This document shows, in pieces, positions 8,142 through 15,526 of a stretch of DNA of 64,000 nucleotides. The stretch comes from CBDAPX01 sp965198725 (GTDB lineage Bacteria > Pseudomonadota > Alphaproteobacteria > Rhodobacterales > Rhodobacteraceae). The stretch is taken from the NCBI GenBank assembly GCA_965198725.1, contig CBDAPX010000001.1:1736001-1800000 (forward strand), written 5' to 3'. A program made the position numbers and the translations under genes. Position 1 is the first letter of the stretch; each line of letters begins with the position of its first letter. The notes below the pieces were generated by a model. The model was not told the DNA's origin and did not search any database. It saw nothing but the letters and a program-made list of their open reading frames with translations.

Positions 8142-9281
8142 TTACTTTGTCATTGCCTGTGAAAAGCGTTCGAACAGATAATAGCTGTCCTGCGGTCCAG
8201 GGCTGGCTTCGGGGTGGTATTGCACCGAATAAACCGGCCGATCTGCCATTCTGATCCCACAGTTGGACCCATCAAACAATGAGACGTGCGTTTCGATCAC
8301 GCCGTCCGGCAGGGTCTGGCCATCCACTGCAAACCCATGGTTCATCGAGGTGATTTCAACCTTGCCCGTATCCAAGTCCTTGACCGGGTGATTGGCGCCG
8401 TGGTGACCGTGATTCATTTTGACCGTCTGGGCCCCAAGCGCCAAGGCCAGCATCTGGTGACCTAGGCAAATGCCAAATACCGGCAGATCGGTCTGCGCCA
8501 AGATGTCTTGGATCATCGGTACGGCACATTCCCCAGTCGCCGCTGGATCGCCCGGACCGTTGGACAGGAAAACGCCATCAGGTTGATGGGCCAAAACTTC
8601 TTCGGCCGTGGCTGTTGCGGGCAATACGGTGACGTCACATCCCGCACTTGCCAGACAGCGCAGGATGTTGCGCTTGGCGCCATAGTCGATCGCCACGACC
8701 TTATGCTTGGGGTCTTCCTGGCGCTTATAGCCGTCGGGCCACGCCCAGCGCATTTCGTCCCAGCGATAGGACTGAGCACAGGTCACATCCTTGGCAAGGT
8801 CCATGCCTTCCAGACCGGTAAACGCGCGTGCTTTTGCCACCATCTTTTCAAGGTCAAAAATACCGTCGGGATTGTAGGCCAATGTCACATGCGGCGCGCC
8901 CTGCTGGCGAATGGCCCGGGTCAAACGACGGGTATCAACACCGCCGATTGCAATCCGACCGCGCCGGGCCAGCCAGTCTGACAGTTCTTCCGTGCTTCGC
9001 CAATTGCTGGCGAGTGTCGGGTTCCATTTGACGACCATGCCCGCCGCAACCGGGTCTGTGGTTTCGTCATCATCGGCATTCACGCCAACATTGCCGATAT
9101 GCGGGAACGTAAAGGTCACAATCTGTCCCGCATAAGAGGGGTCGGTCATGATCTCTTGGTACCCGGTCATCGCCGTATTGAAACACAGCTCGGCCACTGT
9201 CTCACCAGTGGCGCCAAATCCGGTTCCGTAGAAAACGGTGCCGTCGGCCAGAACAAGGCAGGCGGTTGGGGCAGAAGCCAT
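8142..9281 (-). CDS. carA: carbamoyl-phosphate synthase small subunit
   Basis: 379 residues. CarA is the glutamine amidotransferase subunit that delivers ammonia to CarB for carbamoyl phosphate, the precursor of arginine and pyrimidines. The N-terminal CPSase domain (LVLADGTVFYGTGFGATG, then FNTAMTGYQEIMTDPSYAGQ) is followed by the class I amidotransferase domain with its Cys in PVFGICLGHQML and the His/Glu in YHPEASPGP. ATG 9281 is preferred to GTG 9290 because GGAG lies eight bases before the ATG. Its stop is about 58 bases from the right end of IS copy 2. The short space 8085-8141 shows only a GC-rich stretch and no gene. Confidence 0.97.
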   Translation of the reverse strand: MASAPTACLVLADGTVFYGTGFGATGETVAELCFNTAMTGYQEIMTDPSYAGQIVTFTFPHIGNVGVNADDDETTDPVAAGMVVKWNPTLASNWRSTEELSDWLARRGRIAIGGVDTRRLTRAIRQQGAPHVTLAYNPDGIFDLEKMVAKARAFTGLEGMDLAKDVTCAQSYRWDEMRWAWPDGYKRQEDPKHKVVAIDYGAKRNILRCLASAGCDVTVLPATATAEEVLAHQPDGVFLSNGPGDPAATGECAVPMIQDILAQTDLPVFGICLGHQMLALALGAQTVKMNHGHHGANHPVKDLDTGKVEITSMNHGFAVDGQTLPDGVIETHVSLFDGSNCGIRMADRPVYSVQYHPEASPGPQDSYYLFERFSQAMTK

Positions 9282-9385
9282 CAGGCGCACTCCATTTAGG
9301 GTTTCGCGCCGAAGTAATCGCCGAGCGGCACGTCGTCAAGAACATCCCGCCTTGCATTGTTAGCCTTTTAAACTGTTTCGATCAT

Positions 9386-9841
9386 CTAAAAGATCTCAAA
9401 GTCGCCAAGGTCACAATCATCTTCGTAGTAGAAGCACCCGTCGTCGTCATCGTCGTCGCCCGGTATACTGTCTTCATCTTCTGCTTCTTCATCAGAGAAT
9501 TCTTCTGGTTCTTCAGTATCGGCCCAACCTGCGGCAATGCCATAGGTCAAACCTTCTTGACCCAGGACAATACCGATGTCCGGTCCCACGTAGAATCCAT
9601 CACCCAGATATGCCACACCAACATTAGGACGCCAGAGGCCCTGATCAAAAAGGTAATCGACCCCAAGCGATGCTACGGCCGAATCCTCTTCATCATCCTA
9701 GAAGACTTTTACGCCAATTCCGACACCTTGCCCGAACACAAAGGTCACGCCAAAGCCAACCGTTGGGTCAGCAAGGGTTTGTGTCGGAGAGGACATCGCG
9801 ACAGCAGAAGCGATTGTCGCACCAGTAATCCAGTTTGCCAT
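9386..9841 (-). pseudogene. small exported acidic protein with an in-frame amber codon
   Basis: Reading from ATG 9841 the frame gives a signal-peptide-like start (MANWITGATIASAVAMSS, then TQTLADP) and strand-like glycine-rich sequence (VGFGVTFVFGQGVGIGVKVF). It meets TAG at 9698-9700 and continues in the same frame for over 100 codons (DDEEDSAVASLGVDYLFDQG, later GVAYLGDGFYVGPDIGIV), ending in a very acidic tail to TAG at 9386-9388. Both halves read like one beta-rich envelope protein of about 150 residues. I do not recognise the family. It lies between carA and the YqeY-like gene with about 100 to 160 bases of apparently empty sequence on either side. Confidence 0.6.
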
Positions 9842-10000
9842 TGGTTTCGGTCCCAAAAATGAAAGTTCAATAAAAAAAGTATTGAGTTCAGGCTAGCGTC
9901 GAACCCTGTTCGATGCAACGTTTGGACGGATTGTCGCCTTGTTTTTCCGCTTCTGGCAAGATAGGCGTTATGGTTCGTGAGCATGGGGAACGCGATATCA

Positions 10001-10489
10001 ATGACCGATTTGCGAACGCAGATTTCTGCGGCGTTGAAGCAGGCTATGAAAGACAAAGCCGCGCAACGCCTGTCGACGCTACGACTGATCAATGCAGCGA
10101 TCAAAGACAAGGATATTGCCTTACTTGGCACAGGCGATGCCGAGGCCAAAGGCGTCGGGGATGACGAGGTCTTGGCCATTTTGGGGAAAATGGCCAAGCA
10201 GCGGCAAGAAAGCGCACGCGCCTACGAAGAGGGCGGGCGGCTGGACCTGGCGGAACAAGAGCGCGGTGAGATCACCGTGATTGAAGAGTTTCTGCCCAAG
10301 CAGCTGGACGACAGCGAGGTTGCCGCCGCGATCAACGCCGCCGTGGCCGCAACAGGTGCGGATTGTATTCGTGACATGGGCAAGGTAATGGCCGAGCTCA
10401 AAGGCCGCTACACCGGCCAGATGGATTTCGGCAAGGTTGGACCGATGGTCAATGACAACCTGTGCGCCCGCCGCCCCGAAGCGTGCTAG
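10001..10489 (+). CDS. GatB/YqeY domain protein
   Basis: About 162 residues from ATG 10001; ATG 9983 or GTG 9977 would add up to eight residues and the ribosome site does not decide. The sequence follows the YqeY pattern: DLRTQISAALKQAMK, RLSTLRLINAAIKDK, LAILGKMAKQRQESA, AEQERGEITVIEEFLPKQL and the C-terminal MDFGKVGPMV. The fold is related to the tail domain of GatB in tRNA-dependent amidotransferase, and the stand-alone protein may help tRNA charging; no precise activity is proven. Its last codons overlap the convergent DUF2244 gene by four bases. Confidence 0.9.
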   Translation: MTDLRTQISAALKQAMKDKAAQRLSTLRLINAAIKDKDIALLGTGDAEAKGVGDDEVLAILGKMAKQRQESARAYEEGGRLDLAEQERGEITVIEEFLPKQLDDSEVAAAINAAVAATGADCIRDMGKVMAELKGRYTGQMDFGKVGPMVNDNLCARRPEAC

Positions 10490-10971
10490 CGCCGCAGGGC
10501 ACGCACTAAGTCCTCGTAGATCGATTTACGCTCACCCTCTGACAGAAAACTTCCGATCTCAACGGTGCGGCCAGCCCCGTTGAGCGTCACGTAATAGGGG
10601 ACCGGTCCCCCTTTTTCGTGCAGTTCGGGATTTGCCCAGTACCGGTTGCAATCCCATTCCTGAACATCGCCTTTGGGGTTTTGCCGCCGCAGATGGGCAT
10701 GATCATCCGTCAGTGTCAGCACTTCGACGATTTGCCGATCCTTGTACGATTTGCTGAGCGCAAACCAGATGCCTGCCACGGCGATGGCAAGGAACGGCAA
10801 CAGGCCCCACAGCAGAACGGTTCCCAAAAGCGGCATCAGCGGCAGCGTGATCAGCGTGGCGGTCGCCAAAACAAACGCAGCAAACCCCTTGGGTGGAAGG
10901 GATTGATGCGGCCACAGCCGAAGCTCTTCGCGCCCTGCGTCGGCGATGTTGTCTGTCCACTCATACGGCAT
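10486..10971 (-). CDS. DUF2244 domain membrane protein
   Basis: 161 residues. After an N-terminal soluble stretch (PHQSLPPKGFAAFVLA) there are two close hydrophobic segments at about residues 30-70, then a soluble beta-rich region with the family-typical ending (PYYVTLNGAGRTVEIGSFL, then ALRR). DUF2244 proteins commonly lie beside cytochrome oxidase genes in alphaproteobacteria, and here ctaD is the next gene upstream on the same strand. The ctaD terminator separates them, so it probably has its own promoter in the ~100 bases at 10972-11068. The role is unknown; a link to the respiratory chain is an inference from context. Confidence 0.85.
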   Translation of the reverse strand: MPYEWTDNIADAGREELRLWPHQSLPPKGFAAFVLATATLITLPLMPLLGTVLLWGLLPFLAIAVAGIWFALSKSYKDRQIVEVLTLTDDHAHLRRQNPKGDVQEWDCNRYWANPELHEKGGPVPYYVTLNGAGRTVEIGSFLSEGERKSIYEDLVRALRR

Positions 10972-11063
10972 TTGGGCAGAGACTAGCGCTGTTGAAATAA
11001 GAGCCCAACACGCGCACCCGCGTCGGATCGGCGCAGCCAGGGTAGAACCGTCAATAAACCAAC

Positions 11064-11099
11064 AAAAAAACCCCGGAGCGTTTGCTCCGGGGTTTTTTC
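11064..11099 (-). terminator. Rho-independent terminator of ctaD
   Basis: A nine-base-pair stem (CCCCGGAGC at 11071-11079 with GCTCCGGGG at 11084-11092, loop GTTT) is flanked by seven A on one side and six T on the other, so it can work in both directions. On the minus strand it lies directly after the ctaD stop codon at 11098-11100 and ends in a seven-U tract. Confidence 0.9.
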
Positions 11100-12777
11100 A
11101 TTTTAATCGTCGAGCACTTAGTGCGCGGGGGTTTTTATCCCATTCTTCCTGCTTTGGCAGGATTTCGAACGTGTGCTCTGGCGGCGGGCTGGGCAGGGTC
11201 CATTCCAGCGTGTCCGCATGCTCGTTCCAATAGTTGTTCTCGGTGATCTTCGCACCGTGACGCACGGCATAGTACATGATGCCGAAGAACAGAAGGAACG
11301 AGGCAAAGGAGATGAACGCACCGATCGACGACCACCAGTTCCACAGCGCGAACGCCTCAGGATAGTCGATGTAACGGCGCGGCATGCCCTGACGGCCCAG
11401 GAAGTGCTGCGGGAAGAAGGTCAGGTTTGCACCGACAAACATCATCCAGAAGTGCACTTTGCCCCAGAATTCCGGGTATTGGCGGCCCGTCATTTTGCCA
11501 AAGTAGAAGTAGATACCGGCAAAGATACAGAACACCGCACCCAAGCTCATCACATAGTGGAAGTGTGCAACCACGTAGTAGGTATCGTGATAATACCGGT
11601 CGACAGCCGCCTGGCTGAGCACGATGCCTGTCACACCCCCAACGGTGAACAGGAACAAGAAGCCCATCGCCCACAGCATCGGGGTTTTGAACTCGATCGA
11701 ACCCTGCCACATGGTGGCGATCCACGAGAATACCTTCACCCCGGTTGGTACCGCGATGACCATTGTGGCCAGCATAAAGTACGCTTGTTGGTTCAGGCTC
11801 ATACCGACGGTGTACATGTGGTGCGCCCAAACGACGAAGCCCAGAACACCAATCGCGATGATCGCCCAGACCATTGGCAGGTAACCAAAGACTGGCTTGC
11901 GCGAGAAGGTCGCGATGACATGGCTGATGATGCCAAAGCCGGGCAGGATGATGATGTACACTTCCGGGTGGCCAAAGAACCACAGGATGTGCTGATACAA
12001 GATCGGATCACCGCCACCGGCCGGATCAAAAAACGCAAAGCCAAAGTTGCGGTCCATGAGCAGCATGGTGATCGCACCGGCCAGAACCGGCAGCGACAGC
12101 AGGATCAGCCACGAGGTGACAAAGATCGACCAGCTGAAAAGCGGCACTTTGAAGAGCGTCATGCCCGGCGCGCGCATGTTGAGGAAGGTGGTGATCATGT
12201 TGATCGCCCCCAGGATCGACGAGGCGCCCGAGACGTGCACCGCAAAAATCGCCAGGTCCATCGACATGCCACCTTCGTTCACCGAAAGCGGTGGGTAAAG
12301 AACCCAGCCAACGCCCGAACCCAACTGGTCGTTACCACCCGGGCTGAGGACCGAACACACGGCCAGCGTGGTGCCGGCAACGTACATCCAGAAGCTCAGG
12401 TTGTTCATCCGCGGGAAGGCCATGTCCGGTGCGCCAATCTGCAACGGCATGAAATAGTTGCCAAAACCACCAAACAGCGCCGGGATCACGACAAAGAACA
12501 TCATCAAGATGCCGTGGCCGGTGATCAGCACGTTCCAAAGGTGACCGTTGGGCGTACATGGGTCAGCGGCAAAGCCTTCCATACACATGTACTGGACGCC
12601 CGGGTCCATCAGTTCCAGCCGCATATATACGGTAAATGCCACCGAGATGAAGCCGACGATGGCCGAGGTAATCAGGTAAAGAATCCCGATATCCTTGTGG
12701 TTCGTCGACATAAACCAGCGGACAAAAAAGCTCCGCTCGTCCTCATGCTCGTGACCATGAATGGCTGCGTCTGCCAT
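11098..12777 (-). CDS. ctaD: cytochrome c oxidase subunit I (aa3-type)
   Basis: 559 residues, the normal length. Subunit I holds haem a and the haem a3/CuB centre of the terminal oxidase that reduces oxygen to water and pumps protons. About twelve membrane segments are visible. The histidine ligand regions are present: the first haem a ligand region (NVLITGHGILMMFF), the CuB His with the cross-linked Tyr (FFGHPEVYI), the His pair in WAHHMYTVGM, and YVVAHFHYVMSLGAVF with the last haem ligands. The N-terminal ERSFFVRWFMSTNHKDIGIL is typical. Transcription ends at a strong hairpin overlapping the stop. No other cox genes are next to it, which is usual when ctaCBGE lie elsewhere. Confidence 0.98.
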   Translation of the reverse strand: MADAAIHGHEHEDERSFFVRWFMSTNHKDIGILYLITSAIVGFISVAFTVYMRLELMDPGVQYMCMEGFAADPCTPNGHLWNVLITGHGILMMFFVVIPALFGGFGNYFMPLQIGAPDMAFPRMNNLSFWMYVAGTTLAVCSVLSPGGNDQLGSGVGWVLYPPLSVNEGGMSMDLAIFAVHVSGASSILGAINMITTFLNMRAPGMTLFKVPLFSWSIFVTSWLILLSLPVLAGAITMLLMDRNFGFAFFDPAGGGDPILYQHILWFFGHPEVYIIILPGFGIISHVIATFSRKPVFGYLPMVWAIIAIGVLGFVVWAHHMYTVGMSLNQQAYFMLATMVIAVPTGVKVFSWIATMWQGSIEFKTPMLWAMGFLFLFTVGGVTGIVLSQAAVDRYYHDTYYVVAHFHYVMSLGAVFCIFAGIYFYFGKMTGRQYPEFWGKVHFWMMFVGANLTFFPQHFLGRQGMPRRYIDYPEAFALWNWWSSIGAFISFASFLLFFGIMYYAVRHGAKITENNYWNEHADTLEWTLPSPPPEHTFEILPKQEEWDKNPRALSARRLK

Positions 12778-12878
12778 TTATGTGCCTCCTGCGTAAAGAA
12801 AGCGCGCACCGGTTCCTGTTGTGCACGCGGATTCCCAGTGGTTTTAGAGAGGTGAAGGCCTGCCATCAATGGCACAAT

Positions 12879-12892
12879 TTGACCTAGATCAA
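12879..12892. promoter_or_regulatory. putative FnrL-type box upstream of ctaD
   Basis: TTGAC-CTAG-ATCAA differs from the palindromic Fnr consensus TTGAT-N4-ATCAA at one position. It lies about 100 bases upstream of the ctaD start, in the 264-base gap shared with the divergent HIT-family gene. Fnr-type control of oxidases is known in Rhodobacter; its use here is an inference. Confidence 0.5.
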
Positions 12893-13041
12893 GATAAATT
12901 GCCGCGCCCCCCGCCGAACGTGGCGGCAGCCGTAACATATTGTTCGGTCAAGCGGTCTTTGGCATGGTCCCAGAATTCGGTTGCATGCACTGTCGGGCCA
13001 ACGCAAAGCTTTGGGGCAGATCGTTTTAGGAGAAAACCGTG

Positions 13042-13461
13042 ATGAGCTATGATCCGGACAACATCTTTGCCAAAATCCTGCGGGGCGAATTGCACTGTCA
13101 CAAGATTTACGAAGATGACGACACCTTTGTGTTTCTTGACATCATGCCCCGCGCGGATGGCCATATGCTGGTCATCCCCAAGACCGCCTGCCGCAATGTG
13201 CTGGATGCCAGCGCGGACCAATTGACGGCCTGCATCGCAACCACTCAGAAAATGGCACAAACGGCGATGCGCGCCTTTGAGGCGGATGGTATCACGCTGC
13301 AACAGTTTAACGAAGGGCCGGGCGGACAAGAAGTGTTTCACCTGCATTTCCACATCCTGCCGCGCCACGACGGCATCAGCCTTCGTCCCCCGGGGCAGAT
13401 GGCTGATCAGAACGATCTGAAACAACATGCCGAGAAATTGCGTTCGGCGCTCGACGCCTAA
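13042..13461 (+). CDS. HIT-family nucleotide hydrolase/transferase
   Basis: 139 residues. The histidine-triad signature HLHFHILP is at about residues 98-105, with FAKILRGELHCHKIYEDD at the N-terminus and DIMPRADGHMLVIPK in the middle, all typical of the HINT/Hit branch. Such proteins hydrolyse phosphoramidates or dinucleoside polyphosphates; the physiological substrate is not clear. AGGAG at 13028-13032 is well spaced for ATG 13042. The gene ends in a four-base overlap with the convergent lipB. Confidence 0.93.
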   Translation: MSYDPDNIFAKILRGELHCHKIYEDDDTFVFLDIMPRADGHMLVIPKTACRNVLDASADQLTACIATTQKMAQTAMRAFEADGITLQQFNEGPGGQEVFHLHFHILPRHDGISLRPPGQMADQNDLKQHAEKLRSALDA

Positions 13462-14123
13462 GCCGCAGTTGGCGTGTCTTCAAAGACGGTTTCAAACGCG
13501 GCTTTAAGCACGACATCCACGTCTTCTAGTGCCACAGGCAAACCCAGATCGACGAGGCTTGTCACCCCGTGCTGGCGAATGCCACAGGGCACAATGCCGT
13601 CGAAATGCGTGAGATCCGGTTCAACGTTGATCGAAATACCATGCAGGCTGATCCAGCGTTTCATGCGGATGCCAATCGCGGCGATCTTGTCTTCTGCTAC
13701 AGTGCCATCCGGCAAATGCGGCCGATCCGGACGTTCGACCCAGACCCCGACGCGCCCGGGGCGGATATGGCCCTGAATGTTGAACTGATCCAGTGACAGA
13801 ATAACCCAACGTTCCAGGTCTTCGACAAACCGGCGCAGGTCACGCCCCCGCTTGCCCACGTCCAACATCAGGTAAACCACACGCTGGCCGGGCCCGTGAT
13901 ACGTGTATTGCCCCCCACGACGGGTTTTATAGACCGGGAATCGATCCGGATCGGTCAGGTCTTCTGGCTGCGCACTCGTCCCTGCGGTGTAAAGCGGTGG
14001 ATGTTCGAGCAGCCAGATGCATTCATCGGAGCGACCTTCATAGATGGCGGTGGCCCGCTCTTCCATGAACGCGACGGCGGTTTCATAGTCGACCGGTCGA
14101 TCGCTGGTGATCCATTCTACCAT
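13458..14123 (-). CDS. lipB: lipoyl(octanoyl) transferase
   Basis: About 221 residues. LipB moves octanoate from acyl carrier protein to the lipoyl domains of 2-oxoacid dehydrogenases, the first step of protein lipoylation. Signatures: ECIWLLEHPPLYTAGTSA, RGGQYTYHGPGQRVVYLMLD, the catalytic Lys in DGTVAEDKIAAIGIRM, HGISINV, and the catalytic Cys in FDGIVPCGIRQHGVTSL. The start is placed at ATG 14123 because GGAGG precedes it by four bases and the 24 codons upstream in frame do not look like LipB. Confidence 0.96.
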   Translation of the reverse strand: MVEWITSDRPVDYETAVAFMEERATAIYEGRSDECIWLLEHPPLYTAGTSAQPEDLTDPDRFPVYKTRRGGQYTYHGPGQRVVYLMLDVGKRGRDLRRFVEDLERWVILSLDQFNIQGHIRPGRVGVWVERPDRPHLPDGTVAEDKIAAIGIRMKRWISLHGISINVEPDLTHFDGIVPCGIRQHGVTSLVDLGLPVALEDVDVVLKAAFETVFEDTPTAA

Positions 14124-14304
14124 TCGGCCTCCGGAACGTTGAACGGTCCAAAATCTGCTAAAGCCCGACTTAAACCGCCCTTTGTCCGGGTACAACAGTA
14201 TGCGGTCGCTTCACGGTGTAAATCGAACGCGGACTCTGGTGCATTTTCCTCTTCACAACGCCGACAAGCTTCTGTACACGGCGTGCACTCTAGCCAGAGA
14301 CAGT

Positions 14305-14391
14305 GCGGTCGTGGCGGAATTGGTAGACGCGCAGCGTTGAGGTCGCTGTTCCTTAACCGGAGTGGAAGTTCGAGTCTTCTCGACCGCACCA
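14305..14391 (+). tRNA. tRNA-Leu(GAG)
   Basis: 87 bases with the CCA encoded. The acceptor stem is GCGGTCG (14305-14311) with CGACCGC (14381-14387). The anticodon stem CAGCG/CGCTG encloses the loop TTGAGGT, giving anticodon GAG. A long variable arm and the GTTCGAGTC T-arm confirm a class II tRNA. It stands between lipB and a LysR gene, a type of place where integrative elements can insert, but I see no repeat of its 3' end nearby. Confidence 0.97.
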
Positions 14392-14523
14392 ACTTATCCT
14401 TCTTGTATGAGTCTAAAGCGTGCGTACGCCGCGCGGGGTCGCGTTTGTGTGCGGTATTGGCGAAAATGTATTGAGAATCCAAAAAATTGGCGGCAAAAGT
14501 TTTGAAAAACCTATTGTGCCGCT

Positions 14524-15438
14524 ATGCATTTCAAACTGCGACATCTCGAAGTGTTCCATGCCGTCATGGAAGAAGGCTCTGTCACCAAGGCGGCGGAGCG
14601 TCTGAATTTGAGCCAGCCCGCCATCAGCAGTGCTTTGACCGCGATGGAAGAGATGTTGGGCTATCAGCTTTTTCACCGTTCAAAGGGTCATTTCACGCCA
14701 CGCCCAGAGGCGTTCTTGCTGCAGGCTGATGCGGAACTGTCATTGATGGCGGTGGAACAGTTTTCGGCGCGTGCGCGCCTGATCGGGCAGGGGCGCGTGG
14801 GTCTTGTGCGCATCGGCACGATCGGGGCGGCCGCCTCCGGAGTGTTGCCGGAAGTGACATCCGCATTTGTGCGGGACAACCCGTCGGTCGAAATCGATTT
14901 GCAGGTCCACAGTTCCAGCCGGATTGCGTATCTTGTGGGCAATGGCCAGCTGGATGTCGGACTGGTCGAAGCCCCGGTGGCTGCCGCGTCCGTCTTTGGT
15001 GTGTCGATCGAGGTGCCGTGCGTCTGTATCTTTCATGAAAGCTCTGATCTTGCACGTCTTTCGGTTGTCAGCCCGAACGATCTTGTCGGCTTGCCGCTGA
15101 TCGGTATTCAAAACGGCCACCAGATTGAACGCCAATTGACCGAGGTGTGTTCCCAAGCGGGCATTGAATTGCACGTGGCGGTGCGCGGTTTCTACTTCTC
15201 GATTGTGCGCCGGATGGTCGCCAATGTGGGCGGTGTGGCCATCGTGGACGCGATCAACGGAGTGCCACCGTTGGATGACGGGGTGGTTTGGCGACCGTTT
15301 GAGCCAAAGATCACGTACCAGATGGCGCTCATCACGAAAACGGGGGCCGCCATGTCGCGCCCGGCCAGCGAGTTTGCGGACCGTCTGCAAAAGGCGCTGG
15401 TGGCGGTCGCGCAATCGGTGAAACGCACGCAGGTATAA
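14524..15438 (+). CDS. LysR-family transcriptional regulator
   Basis: 304 residues, usual for the family. The N-terminal winged helix-turn-helix is clear (HLEVFHAVMEEGSVTKAAER, then LSQPAISSALTAMEEMLG), followed by the effector-binding domain (VGLVRIGTIGAAASGVLPEV, IEIDLQVHSSSR-like, LDVGLVEAPV). It is 88 bases upstream of the acyl-CoA synthetase gene on the same strand and probably controls it, although LysR regulators are more often divergent from their targets. The gap before its start contains CCAA-AAAA-TTGG (near 14480), a possible binding half-site pair. The inducer is not predictable. Confidence 0.93.
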   Translation: MHFKLRHLEVFHAVMEEGSVTKAAERLNLSQPAISSALTAMEEMLGYQLFHRSKGHFTPRPEAFLLQADAELSLMAVEQFSARARLIGQGRVGLVRIGTIGAAASGVLPEVTSAFVRDNPSVEIDLQVHSSSRIAYLVGNGQLDVGLVEAPVAAASVFGVSIEVPCVCIFHESSDLARLSVVSPNDLVGLPLIGIQNGHQIERQLTEVCSQAGIELHVAVRGFYFSIVRRMVANVGGVAIVDAINGVPPLDDGVVWRPFEPKITYQMALITKTGAAMSRPASEFADRLQKALVAVAQSVKRTQV

Positions 15439-15526
15439 ATTTTTCAAAAAGACCGTTTCTAAAAACCAATTTTTCTTATCGACAAGGCTGGGGGATACAC
15501 GACGCGATCAACGATTGTGACTCGCG

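Noticed and set aside
9266..9862. A 198-codon plus-strand frame between carA and the YqeY-like gene
   Set aside because: The minus strand gives a better explanation, with signal peptide and beta-rich protein broken by TAG; the plus frame looks like its shadow.
11173..12855. A 560-codon open frame on the plus strand opposite ctaD
   Set aside because: It is the antisense shadow of a highly conserved GC-rich gene; its protein is rich in His, Arg and Asp without any family motif.
14305..14391. tRNA-Leu as the attachment site of an integrated element
   Set aside because: No integrase gene and no second copy of the tRNA 3' end is visible downstream.
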